Assembly: GCA_963920665.1 (NCBI GenBank)
Contig: OY987266.1
Location: forward strand, 22,928,248 to 22,992,247
Length of the DNA stretch: 64,000 bases
Source: Straminergon stramineum
Lineage: Eukaryota; Streptophyta; Bryopsida; Hypnales; Calliergonaceae
Direction of reading: 5' to 3'
How positions within the stretch are numbered: position 1 is the stretch's first letter; each line of letters begins with the position of its first letter. The position numbers and the translations under genes are program-made. The notes beneath the pieces were generated by a model that was not told the DNA's origin, did not search any database, and saw nothing but the letters and a program-made list of their open reading frames with translations. This document shows positions 35,452-47,086 of this stretch, piece by piece.

Positions 35452-38400
35452 TCAAGAAAGGAGTGGTTCCCTCAGGCCAGATTGATTCTTTGCATCAAGG
35501 CCCTCAGCTTCAGCTCTTTTTTGGCGCCTCTCTAACCGTTGTCCATAGTACACAATGTAGAATCCGCCAATAATTAGAATGGCCCCTACTAATCTGCAAT
35601 TCATACTCAAAAATGGTCAGCACAGTGCAGGAAACCTAACGAGCCTGGAGATATTTATTTACAATCCAGAATCCGACAACAATGATGAAGCAAATTAGAA
35701 GGAATTACAGTCATAGTAATCCCCAAGACTCTTAGTTCCTACATTCACTCTTTCACAATCCCTAAAGATTTTTCACTTTGATTTTGACTTTGACAATGAC
35801 TTTGATTTTGCATGATGACAGATTCTAAAATTTTGCCAAATCATGATTTAGATTTATCATGATCAAACTCTGAATCTTGATAATTGTATAATTTAATTAC
35901 CCGTGGATGGAAAACTACTTGGAAATGTATGGAAGATTTGTACCAAATCTGCACAGTTTTCTTCTAATGTAAGCTATCTATGCAATTAGTACAAGCTCTG
36001 CTCTGATTTGAGATGCCAAAAATTCAATTAATAATCAATGCAAATAGACAAGCAAGGGATCATCATATCAACTTACATTCCCACATAGAGAGTCTCTCCC
36101 AGCAGAAGGATTGCCAGGAAAGCCACCACCAGCGCTTGGACTGGAGTATATAAGGAATTAATAAACGGGCCCACTTGTTGGATACACCATGCTTGCACCA
36201 CTAAGTTGATTGCCGAGGACACAATGCCCTGTTCATAATACAGTAATACCTCTGGTTTAGAATTTCTCATATCTGAGAATCAAGCACATCCCCTAGCTTT
36301 GCAGCACACCCAATATTACCATCATAATCACCTTTCTACTAGTCTCTCAGCAAACCCTAGGAAAAAGACACACCCAATTCAAAGCTCATTGTATACTCTC
36401 ACTGACAAACTTTCTTGTGTCACAAGAAGTTACAATGCAAATATGGTAACAAGAAGTTAGACAAGTATGAAAAAGATTCTAGATCACCTTCAATCTTGCG
36501 ACCCCAAGTGCTTAATATCACGTACTTTTTTCTCGCAACAGTATTGATCATCACAATGTTACAGTTAAATTCCATTGATAAGCACATGATTGTGTGTGTT
36601 TAGGGCGTCATGGTGTCATTTGTCACATACGTCAAAGGAGAGTGCATTCATTCGAGTCCGCAACGTGAATTAGAAGCAGTAAACTTACGGCATATAAGAT
36701 GCAGGCAAGGTGATTCATTGTTATGGTTCGAACGTCAAGGAAGGCTGTGCCCTCAAGCGCAAATCCAAGAATACTTGCTTGCAATGCACCAAACAATTCC
36801 ACCAGGCATCCCATTGACAGGACGGCTGGGTACCTGCGCATTACAGAACCCTGCACAGAAACAGGACCAACATCGGATACCGTTAGCTACATTCTTCTGT
36901 GGACTTTGTGTGAACTTTGAACTAGGGTGGGTACCCCACCTATCATTGGAGTATAAAAGAGCAAAGAGTATTTCCATTAAGGTATTCCAAATGTGTAGAT
37001 GCAAGGTGATTGATTCATTACGTAAAAATTAGCTCAAAATTAAGTAACTCACCATAGATAGACGTAATTATTTAATACCAGGACTTCTTTTTTTAAATTT
37101 TTTTAAATTTTTACTCACATTTATAATGTACCTGAATTCCATCAAATTGATCAAAGTGGAAGGTGTTTTTTTTCTAGAATTAAAGTACTATTTTATACGA
37201 CTGAAAATTTGAGAGAGCGGTGAAAAAACATTCAGAGAATAGTTGATAGAATTGGCTATGACATTCACAGTCTGGTCATACTGAATCCCATGTTGAAAAA
37301 TGCACATGATATGAGCTGGCTGTGACATAATGGAGGGGAGGAGGAGTGTGTGCCTGGATGATGAGATAAAATCCCCATGAGATGCAGTTCAAGAGCAGGC
37401 AGAGTGCACCAACTGCCCAGTGACCAATCTTTATGTGCACAAGAGCTGGAATTCCCACGTGCTTGAAGAGTTGCACAAACTCTAAACCCTCCTCTGGCTC
37501 AGCTGCCCCTGAGAAAATTGCCATGCCTTTGTACAGAGTCATGGTCACTGCTCCACTGATGCATATGACAGTCCCCAAAATTTTGGCAAGGCCGCTCGTC
37601 TTCCGAACCGTTATTTCTTCCAACCTACATTTGGGGAACAAAACTTCCATCAACCTTCGCTTGCATGTGGTGGAACTGTGGAATTAGTCAATCTATGGCA
37701 AAAATTATTAAAATTTGAGAGGAAATTAGAAGTAGTCAGGCTATTTTCTAATTTCTAATTGTTTCATCAGAAGTCACTCAACATGCATGTGTGAGGAAAA
37801 CTAGAAAACTAGAGTAGATTCATTGCTCAGTTCATTTGTTTGGAAGGTCCACGGTTCCAACCTTTGCGTCTTTTTAACTGAATTGTTGATGGCAAGGAAT
37901 TTAAAGAATTTTAATTAACATCTTTTTTAATTAATTATTGATGAAATTCCCGTACCATGACCTATGGTAATGTTTTGTAAGCAGCAAGCTAGCAACGTCG
38001 AGGTACCTATGGATTTATACCAGTCTAGTTGAATTGGCAACCAAGTTAATCTCATAATTAAATTATTCTTAACTTATTAATGTCCAAGCAGTGTGTTACT
38101 AGAGGCAGATGGATTCAATTACCCAATCATTGCAGCTAACAAGAAGGTGATGACGGGGATGGTGTTCTGGGACACGGCCGCAAACAATGGTGATGTGAGC
38201 TTCAACCCTACTATGAACAACTGCTGGTTTCCCAACACTCTGCATGTACCGCGCCCACATTCAAGCAACACATCAGAAAACCACAGGCATTCAAGGAACT
38301 CTACACAGTTTTATTCTATGATTCAATCAATGATATACCAAGGTGCTTTGCTCGCAAATGCTTTGACCGGCTGTTGCAGACTTGCAGGCCATCTCTTGTA

Positions 38401-39475
38401 CAATTCTCATATTTCTCTCATTAAAAAAAGATTGAAGAGATGATGGGGATCAAAGGACACACCACTTTTGGTCCCTCAGATCGGTCCTCCCATTCCAACG
38501 TTAGAGGCACAAACTCAACATTGTCCAACATTTTGCCTCCTCAAATATTCTGAATCCCGCTAAAAAATGCGAAGACAGGGATTACTTACCCAAAGAAGGC
38601 GAGAAGATTCAGAGTTCCGAGTGTGGACAGTCTCATTTTCGGACGCACATTCCTGTGAATTTATCACCACACCTAAATATGAATCAGAGCTCCAGAATAA
38701 GCAAAAATCATCAGAGTCTAGCTAGCTCATAGTGGATTCCTTGGGGCATCTGTATGCAAGTCCCTGGACTCTCACGTGTTCCCACAAACCTCAACATTTT
38801 CCATCTGTTTAACTTAATTCACCTTCAAGCAAGCATTGTGGACACTGAACAGATGTCCTATTTTGAACATCAGTAGAAAAAGCGATCGAGACTCACTTCC
38901 AGAAGATATATATATATATAAGGGAGTAGAATGGCAACCCAAGTAGAATGAACACTGACGCTACATACAATTTACCTTGACAAAAATGCACTACGACTGT
39001 CATTCTAATCTTTGGTGTCATTTCACCACCACTTCCTGATCATGAGAGAATATATATGAACTAGTTGCCATGATATATGCAAGCAACGGATGACTCACCG
39101 TTCGAAAAAGATAGCGTTGGGGGCCAAGAAGAGCCCCGCAATCAAGTTGCGGTAGAAGGTGAACAAGAGCGGATCGATGCCATGCACCAGCGCCACTCGC
39201 GTGAGGATCTGGTACCCCGCATACGTGAGCTGCAGAAGCGCCAGCACCATGTAAGGCACCACAGTCTTCTGGCTCCAGTGCTTCTTCGCCACCACTACTC
39301 CAGCTTTGGCATCGCCAGCTGCTGCTTCCACTACGGAGCCTTCAACCAGACTCCTCTCTTGCTGCCGCTCCACATCCTTCAAGTTCTCCATCGAGCGTGG
39401 TCGAGTCCCTTCAAATAATAATGCACACCGACTAGCTAGCTCCGATTCCCTCACTCCCTCAGTCGTCTGCACCAC
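35452..39475 (-). CDS. WAT1-related (nodulin MtN21 / UMAMIT-type) EamA transporter, 7 exons, 427 aa
   Basis: Exons 39475-39099, 38652-38590, 38239-38123, 37624-37354, 36850-36689, 36228-36077 and 35593-35452 sum to 1284 bases, an unbroken 427-residue frame ending EPLLS. Family landmarks appear in order: VPYMVLALLQLTYAGYQILT (first membrane span), FYRNLIAGLFLAPNAIFFER, GNQQLFIVGLKLTSPLFAAV, NTIPVITFLLAAMIG, GTVICISGAVTMTLYKG, WGFYLIIQ, RRYPAVLSM, GIVSSAINLVVQAWCIQQVGP and TPVQALVVAFLAILLLGETLY. Two EamA repeats, about ten spans. Relatives move amino acids or auxin at the plasma membrane or tonoplast; the substrate here is not predictable. The start may instead be Met29 (39391), which better matches family N-termini. 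Intron 4 uses a GC donor (CAG|GCACAC), since the protein joins cleanly as LIIQ|GSVMRRYP. Confidence 0.92.
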
Positions 39476-39478
39476 TCT

Positions 39479-39667
39479 CGGAACGCTACAACTGATCGAA
39501 ACTGGAAACTCACAGTCACAGAGAAAGTGATCGAATCGTCCTCAACTCTGGAGCTAGCTAGCTGCATCCCGGAACGCTACAACTGATGTAACTTGTAAAC
39601 TCACAGTCGATCACAGAGCAGGTGATCGACCAGTCTTCACACTGGAGTCTGGAGTTAGCGAGCTGCA
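39479..39667. repeat. Tandem duplication directly upstream of the WAT1-related start
   Basis: CGGAACGCTACAACTGAT starts copies at 39479 and 39570 (91-bp period). Both continue through AAACTCACAGTC, ACAGAG, GTGATCGA and GGAG-TAGC-AGCTGCA. It begins within four bases of the upstream candidate start codon, so it lies in the 5'UTR or promoter of the transporter. Confidence 0.8.
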
Positions 39668-40671
39668 ACCCGAACTGATAGTACAGTCTCACGCCATTAA
39701 TATCTTGAGGTTTTGAAGCAGGATAGCTACTAGGTGCAGACACGTGATTCACGACCTTTCTTCACGCCGGTCGAATAACTTATGTAAGACATTATGGATC
39801 CATATGCTTCATTCGGTTCCAATGGATGCGGCGGATGCCCAAGCATAAGTTTGCGGATCCTGTAACGTGACCGCGTTTCCACGGGCACATGGAGGTGATC
39901 AGACCGTCTGACTCTGAAGTCTGGCAATTTGTCCGAATAATTCTCCCGTTCGTATTAAGCTTAAGCATCGTGTCAACAGCGTGGCGGCGTGCCTGGTTGT
40001 GAATGGACAGCTAGCGCGCGTGCTTTTCCATGTCAAGACTAGAAGGAGCGTTTCAGCGCGGTTTCCAGCGCCCTGCCAGCCTTGCAACAGCCCTGAATCC
40101 CCTGATCGACACATATTAACCCTAAAGGACCAAAGTTCCTACGGGGGACAAATTCCTTGGCTCCTAAGGTCTCAATTTTTGTCGTGAATTTTGGAAACTT
40201 TTTCTCAAGATAACAAAAGAAGTTGTCCCTTAGGGATTACAATTCTCATTTTAATGCACCCTTAACACAATTTTCATCTCAATGGAAAGCAATAGAAATT
40301 CACAAAAACTTGAAATACAACATTTAAAAAAATATGTTCCTTATAGATTAGTGTGTTCCAATTCCATCTTAGATCTATTAGCAATTTCGTTTTCCTTTTA
40401 GCTTGTATCTACTTCTACTCCACAATTTTTTTAATATTGAAAAATAAGCACATTTCATTTTTATTTTCTTTTAGGGATTCTCAACTAGTCAACTCAATTC
40501 TTCAACCAAATTATTTCAAACTTAAGAAGATTTAAAGTCAAATATCTAGTCACATAAGATGCAAAAAAAACTACTTTCTTCACTTTAAATGCAAATATCT
40601 AACAATCTATGTTAGTATGTTAATGGTGAAAGTTTATATAATTTCTTTCACACATTCTCTCACTAAGGTGA
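39668..40671. other. Upstream spacer of the WAT1-related gene
   Basis: First 500 bases are balanced in composition and probably promoter; the rest is AT-rich. No coding region or defined element. Confidence 0.4.
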
Positions 40672-41070
40672 AGGCACCCATAACCAATCAATTAAGAAAT
40701 TTTGGACATGATCTAGAGTAGTGTAAGGTGAAGCAAATATTTTTAGAAGTGCATTGATAGAAATGATGAGAATTGCAAAAACTTTGATAATTTTATCACT
40801 TGAATTGAAATTATTATGAATTTAGAAAGTCAAAAGTTGGTCTGTACCCATGTCTAATGTCTAGTCTTCCAAAACCACTCACTTAGAGTCATTCAAGGTG
40901 AAGGACATGTGTCATGGCACTTTGGTACCTAGACACGCTATGGCATGCAAAATGAGGGACATGTGTCATTTTTTGAAAAACGGATAAGAATCCCAACCTC
41001 TCTTGAATTTGAGACATCCTATGGATTGGTGATTGGACTTTGGTTGGTAATGGGTGCCTTCACCTTAGTC
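40672..41070. repeat. Terminal-inverted-repeat element, about 400 bp
   Basis: Left ACTAAGGTGAAGGCACCCAT is matched by the complement of ATGGGTGCCTTCACCTTAGT at the right end; the match continues for about 28 bp with two mismatches. Interior repeats GGACATGTGTCAT twice. No coding capacity. The ACTAAGG outer bases resemble the 9019-9423 element. Confidence 0.75.
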
Positions 41071-42909
41071 TAGTACAATAAACTAACTTTACATCTACAA
41101 AAAAAATCAATCTTCAAAGTTCTTTGCTCATTGCAATAGAAATGGCAGTTTTGAGTGCTTTTTGTCATAAAAAAAAGGCCATGGTTGTTAAGCGGCTAAG
41201 TTGATATGGTCCACTTGGCAAATGCTTTTTGAATGAGCTAACTTCACCCACAAGGTTAATACCTACACCTGTAAGTTAACTTGAATCATCATTTTCCATG
41301 AATTTGTTGCTTTCAGTCTACATGCGGTCTGCCCAGTGGCCTGTGCGTCTGCGTGCTTGGCCTGTGGGTAACTCACAGCCGGCTTGGGCTTAATTTGCTC
41401 TACCTCCTTTTGCACTGGAATTGTCCTTTCGTATGCTCCCAATTACAATTTCCCCTGACCGCCCAAGGGATTTCATTTCCAACATTTGATTCACCCTCGG
41501 GCCTTGGCAAACTGAGACCACCGACCGTAGTTTTGCAATTGTAGGTATTCCCGTATAGTTTCACTTTCCCAGCTAGCTGTACATAATTACCTTCCCGGGC
41601 GGGGAACATGAACTTACACTTGTAAGGCGGCAATCTAGGGAGATTACCCTTCAGTTGCCCTCACGATGTCGAAGTTTCATTCTTCCCAGTTGATTATCTC
41701 GTTATCTGCACAAATGATTATTTGCAGTTTTGCACTAACTTAGCAAGGGAACGGGGATCGATCAAGGAAAGGGACCATCAGAAGCTAAGATAGTGAGAGC
41801 ATGAAATTCGTAGCCCAACTTTTTTCCTTGAACAGGGACCCCGAGATAATCTGCCTGATGCCCGTGACTGTGTAGATTCCTCAATTGTCCGAGACTCCGC
41901 GTGAAAGTCTTTTGCTGCAATGCTACTTTGCTTTGATCCCATGGTACATTAGAACCGTGATCACATTGGCTGTGCTGACAGAAGTGAGAAGGTCTTGATG
42001 AGTCCGTCCAGGCCGAGAGGCCGAGCTCGTCCCGCGCGTGGCTGTGGTCATTGAATGCAGTAATTGTCGGAGTTGACGACTTCCCCGGAAGCTCGGCGAT
42101 GAGGCGACACGCAGCTGCCCTTCAACAGATCCATTCTCTCTGGACATGTTTCGGTTTCTATGGGGGAAGGCGGACTTCGCGTGGGATGGATGGGAGTCAT
42201 GGGACAAGACTGCAATTGCGTCACTGGCTTGGGGTGACCATTTCCCGGTCGAGCTTAGAGCCGGTTGCTATTGGGGTTCCGGACCTCCCAAACCGGATGG
42301 TCCAGGGGGTCTCCATTGCAGTTGTCGCTCCGGCTGGACCTCCTGCCGGACCTCCAGCCCTTGTAATTCGGCTTTGCAGAACTGGAGGGCCTGGACGGAA
42401 GCCTGGAGGGGTTATTTGAAAGAAAAAACAAAGTTCAATAACACAAAAAATCTGCGGGATGGATGTCACCTGAAGATGGGCGACCTGAAAATGGGCGGTT
42501 TTGCACTGTAGCAACCTCGAAATGTGTTGTCTGTGTAGCGACCTGAAAATGCGTGGCTGAGATGTCACAGAGGCAAGCTCATGGAGAGTACCGGAAGTCC
42601 AAATTGCTTCCAGGTCCCCTCCGGTTCCTGGACCTCCAGTTCCCCAATGGCAACTGGCCCTTAGAGCATAACCACCAGTCTTGCAAAATGCGTGCGGGGG
42701 CCATCCAATTTGCAAGCCAAACCGTCCCACCCATAGCAAGCTATAAGGTGGGAGCACCCAAAAGCGTCAATTTAAGCAATTCATCATAGTTGGAGGCATC
42801 TTTTCTTTAAAATTATATTTTTGCAGTATTATCAAGTGAAAACCATGAATGTTCAAAAAAATTTAATTTTTCTGATGTCATATGTAATTTCTCTAATTTT
42901 TCAAAGTGC

Positions 42910-43076
42910 TAGCTCCCTAGAGCACTAAATGTGTCACTTAGGTGGACACAAAACTAAACTCTGCGAAAATCAACAACTAAGTATGTGTCCTTCACATGTG
43001 TCAGCCAATCAGAATTAAACATATGAAGGATACATTAACTAAAGTCTAGGGACACATTTAGTGATATCTAGGGTGC
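42910..43076. repeat. Short inverted-repeat element, about 165 bp
   Basis: GCACTAAATGTGTCACTTAG near the left end is mirrored by GGACACATTTAGTGATATCT near the right end, with the CCCTAGA/TCTAGGG outer bases also paired. MITE-like, non-coding. Confidence 0.6.
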
Positions 43077-43219
43077 AAGGATGGGATCACGGATGCTAAT
43101 GGGTATTTCTCCCTTAAGTTCCCAAATTTGAACCACTTTGCAAGGTCGACCCAATGGACAATGGGCTATAGCGCTAAAGGTCCGTGCTTTGGGGGGAAAT
43201 GTCAATGCTTGAGTTTCAT

Positions 43220-43390
43220 GTAGTTTGCAAGTTGGTTTGCAAGCCATCCTTTGACTTGCAAAACACCCCCATTTTGCAAGCCACCCAAGGCTTTTGGCCT
43301 AGCCTCTTAACAAGTTCATCCATTTTGCAAGACGGGTGGGGCATTTTTGCAAGACACCTTGGACAAGTCATCCGTTTTGCAAGATGGGTG
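43220..43390 (+). repeat. Cluster of TTTTGCAAG units
   Basis: TTTGCAAG occurs near 43224, 43236, 43273, 43324, 43345 and 43375, with an inverted CTTGCAAAA between; several are followed by CCACCC or GACGGGTGGGG-like text. Two more occur near 42677 and 42711. Irregular spacing of 12 to 50 bases. No function assigned. Confidence 0.6.
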
Positions 43391-43436
43391 GGGATGCTCT
43401 TATAGTTGTATGACAAGCCTCTTGCAGAGGCAGTTT

Positions 43437-44590
43437 TGTGCCCGTGTTTTATCCTTGGGGAAACACAACAATCTTTTATTCACTGCACAAAATTTCTTTT
43501 GCGAATTTTGAGTTCATATTTGCAATCAGAGTCCCCAAAAGCAGAGAGAGGAGATGTAAACAATACGATTATTACAACACAAAATAGGGGGCTTTTTTTT
43601 CACATTCACCCTTGGCTGGAACTCCGCAGGAGACTCGTCATACCACTAGAAGCTCGACCCCATTTCCCACTCCAGCAAGCAATCGCGGCCTGACAGGGAA
43701 TCTCACTTTAAATCCCCATCAACCAGCCCTGCTGTGCCCGTGGCTCTGCCTGTGTCCGGGCAGAGTTCGACCCATTCCCCCCTCAGACGGAGTAAAACGA
43801 GATCAGCCATTTCTGAGTTCTGACCAGCCTCCCATTCTCGCACGTTAGGCTGCTATAACTTATTTTCAATCAGTTGGGATGTAGGAGACATTTCATGTAG
43901 AGACATCAGAAGCAGCATAAATGTCCGGGAGGTCAAAGAAGTTTAAAAAAATGTACATTGAAAGCATGCAATGATCACAACATGTACATTGAAAGTCACA
44001 ATGATCACTTCTAGTGATTTCGTAACTAGCCTATGGTTGGAAATAGGTTTGCCTAGATATCGAGAATTAGACAAACAAAATCTTCACAGAAAAAATTCAT
44101 GGTTATTTTTGTTTTTGAGGAAGAAAATGTAGAAAATTATGAAATCTTTCTTAAATCTATATAGGGGAATTTTTCCTCAATCTTCCCTGTGTTGTTTAAT
44201 AGGCTAAATTGTTTAAGTGATCAAAAATGGGTGATAATCTTGATATGTTTTTTTTTTATTTTTATAGCTTTTGAAACAAATGAAATAGACTTGTGGCCAA
44301 GAGGAAAAGACAACAAAGCCCAATTCAATACAACCTAGAGGGGTCATGTCTATATATAGTAGTGCAAAAAGCCTAATGTGGGGACCATTTTGCCCAAGCA
44401 TTTTATCCTTGGGAAAAATGCAAGAACATAAGAATGTTTTATTTCTGACCCATAATAAAATTTCCAAATTTTGAGTTCAAATTTGCAATTAGATGCCCTA
44501 AATTTGTTGGGAGAATTATAGAGAAATAGAATAATCAAGCACATTCAAAAGTAGGGATCTTTTTTTTACATTCACCTCCACATTAGGCTC
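43437..44590 (+). repeat. Direct repeat pair about 950 bases apart
   Basis: 43437-43630 and 44390-44590 share TTTTATCCTTGGG, AATTTTGAGTTCA followed by ATTTGCAAT, and TTTTTTT-ACATTCACC-TT(G/A)GCT in the same order. Between them, 44010-44220 matches 52235-52450 (see there). Non-coding. Confidence 0.65.
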
Positions 44591-45199
44591 ATTGCACTAC
44601 TAGTCTACTATAGACGTTATCACCTGGACGTAGGGAAATACAGTACATCAAGAATTTGGACTCGAAGTAGATATGCAGAGGACATTCACATATATCAAGG
44701 TTAAGAAAGTGGAAAATGTACATGTACACCAAAAGTGTAGACTATAAATTTCAACGTTGTGGAGGAAGGGAGGAGTTTGTAATATAGCCCATGTGATTGT
44801 GTGAGGATAAGTGGATAACCATCACCTTCAAGGACTAAAATTGAGAGTTGGTTCATACAAAAGGGGGGAATATTATAACCTTCATAGAAAAATAATGAAT
44901 GAAAAGAGCACACCTTCCTTGGGCAATTTAATTTCCATTTATGTAACCTTGCATCAAATAATTATTTTGCAGATCATGATTTGATAATCTTCTTGAGACA
45001 AAAAAAACACCAATTGTCATACCATGTGCCACATTCTACTAGAAGAAAAAGGAGTACAAATAATTGATATCCTTTGGAATGAGTACAACTTATCATTTCC
45101 TAACTTGTGTGAATTATTTAATAATATCTAGGGTGTCATTTACACTTCAATAAATGTAGTTAAAAAAACACCTTAGATGTCATTAAATTATTGATCTTG
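44591..45199. other. AT-rich spacer
   Basis: No gene or defined element. Confidence 0.4.
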
Positions 45200-45928
45200 G
45201 GTGATTGCAAGAAACACCTACCCTATTTTGCATCACATTGTGTATTGATATGATTTTTAGCCATAACTTTTGTTTTTTGACTCCAAATGACTCAAGATTT
45301 ATAGGGAAGGTACTCATGACTATTATAGACCTTGCCTAACTTTTTTTTTTAATTTTCAAAAATAATTTACTATCCAAAAATAGATCCCTATTCAATGTTA
45401 CACTTGCTAGTTTGGAGGTTTTTAGTACTATTTAGTACCCGAATAAACGAATTTTGAGCTGAAATTTGGAGGAGATGGTCTTCTAGTAGACTTATAGTTA
45501 ATGGCCAAAGGAATTTTTAAAATGATTAATTTCATTTGGTTTGGAAGTCTACAAAGTGAGCTTCTTTTTGCTTGCATTTTGAAACATGTAAAATATTATT
45601 TTAGTGGTTCTTTTGGTGGATGACCATCTCCATAGAATTGTTACAAATGTACAATTTTTATTTTGTGTATTTTCTTATTTTTACTATTTTAAACTAATTT
45701 AAACATCAAAGTACCTATTTTCTTAAGATTTGGCACTTTTCTAGTTCTCCTATTTAGAGAATTTCTCTATGCATTTCCTTTGGTGGTTACCTTTGTCTTA
45801 AAGGTGTATACATTATTCATATTTTTTTTAAATTTAAAAATTAGTTTTCTAATTTTAAAGTACTCCCGAAAAAATCATGACTACTTTTGAAAACGCAAAA
45901 AAATTGATTGGTGTTTCTTGCAATCACC
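45200..45928. mobile_element. Family B TIR element, copy without visible duplication
   Basis: Starts GGTGATTGCAAGAAACACC and ends GGTGTTTCTTGCAATCACC, a perfect 19-bp inverted terminus, 729 bp apart. The flanks (ATCTTG and AATCCC) do not match, so the target duplication is lost or the ends have recombined. No coding capacity. Confidence 0.7.
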
Positions 45929-46340
45929 AATCCCTAGAATGATAGGTCGTGACATTCTAAACCATCATTTCATTTCCCTATTCTTTCTTATGCTAGCATT
46001 TGGTGAAGATTTGTCTCCACCTCAATGCAAAATTTTAATCTCTTTAGTTATATATTTCCCCCTTGTTGTACATGTACCTTGAAAAGTTCACCCAGTGAGT
46101 GAATGCTAAACATTATCTAGAGCTTACTCAAGGAAATATATCAAATAGATGAAGTACATCCAAATATGTTGAGAAGGCAAAAAAATTCTATTCTTCATCA
46201 CTCTAAACTTCATGTTTTTTGTACAAGAACTTTAACAAACTCTCATATTGAAAAAAATTGTATTTGTTTTTTAATTTGAATTTAAAGTCTCTTCTTGTTG
46301 AAAAATTGTTCAATAACTTGCCTAATGTTTTGATTTTAAC

Positions 46341-47086
46341 CATTGGGGTGATTGCAAGAAACACTTCACATTTTTGAATCAAAAACACAATTTTTGGCCA
46401 TAGGCTTGACAATACTATATAGAACTATCAATATTGTATGTGAGCAATGCGCTTGCAAATCTAAATCGTTGATTCAAGGCGCCTACAGATTTGTACCATC
46501 AATTCAATATTATGTAATATTATGCAACACTATAGACTTCTATGGGGTACTATAGAAGCCACTATGAGTAGAAAATAGCAAAATAGGGGTCGTTGGACCT
46601 TTTCATTTTTAGTAAATCAAAAAGAAAATTTAAAATTCATTTTGTTTGAAAAGATTGTGCTCACATATCACCAAAAAACGCATGCATGAATTTTTTTTTC
46701 CTATTCGTAGCCTTTGCGCAAAGGAAGGTCACTTTGACCCCATGTGTGCAATTGACATGTTTCTATTTTCATAAAAATTCATTGTTAGTTCTTGTAATGT
46801 TAGTAGACTTCCAACATGTTCAATTTGTAGCTTTGAATTTGCATTTTGGGGGTAAAATTGGACTAAAAACCTCTAAAATGACCAAAATAGACATCCAATT
46901 GGGTATAGTTTAAAAATAATAAAATAATTTAAAAAAAATCTCAATGTCTACAACTACTACATGTACCTTCAATCCAAATTTCACACCAAATGGACAAACG
47001 ATGAGAAAGTGATGAGCAAAAAAATACATGTCCAAGGACAAGAAGACAAAAAAATAGGACAAGTGTTTCTTGCAATCACCCATTGG
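46341..47086. mobile_element. Family B TIR element with 6-bp target-site duplication (CATTGG)
   Basis: The element at 46347-47080 (734 bp) starts GGTGATTGCAAGAAACACTT and ends AAGTGTTTCTTGCAATCACC, a perfect 20-bp inverted terminus. CATTGG flanks both sides (46341-46346 and 47081-47086). Short frames inside are not related to any transposase I recognise. Confidence 0.85.

Larger units (their letters stand above)
41300..43860. other. GC-richer island without a recognised gene
   Basis: Composition rises sharply against the AT-rich surroundings and several long open frames result (for example 42221-42757 on the minus strand), but none resembles a family and their products are low-complexity (Gly/Pro-rich). 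Short motif repeats occur: GACCTGAA(A/G)ATGGGCG-type units at about 42470-42560 and TTTTGCAAG units at 43224-43385. Likely decayed repeat material. Confidence 0.4.

Noticed and set aside
38093..38443. Plus-strand 116-codon frame
   Set aside because: Antisense shadow of WAT1-related exon 3, whose minus-strand frame matches the family.
42051..42757. Overlapping long frames on both strands in the GC-rich island
   Set aside because: Gly/Pro-rich low-complexity products in several frames follow from base composition; no domain or splice pattern supports a gene.
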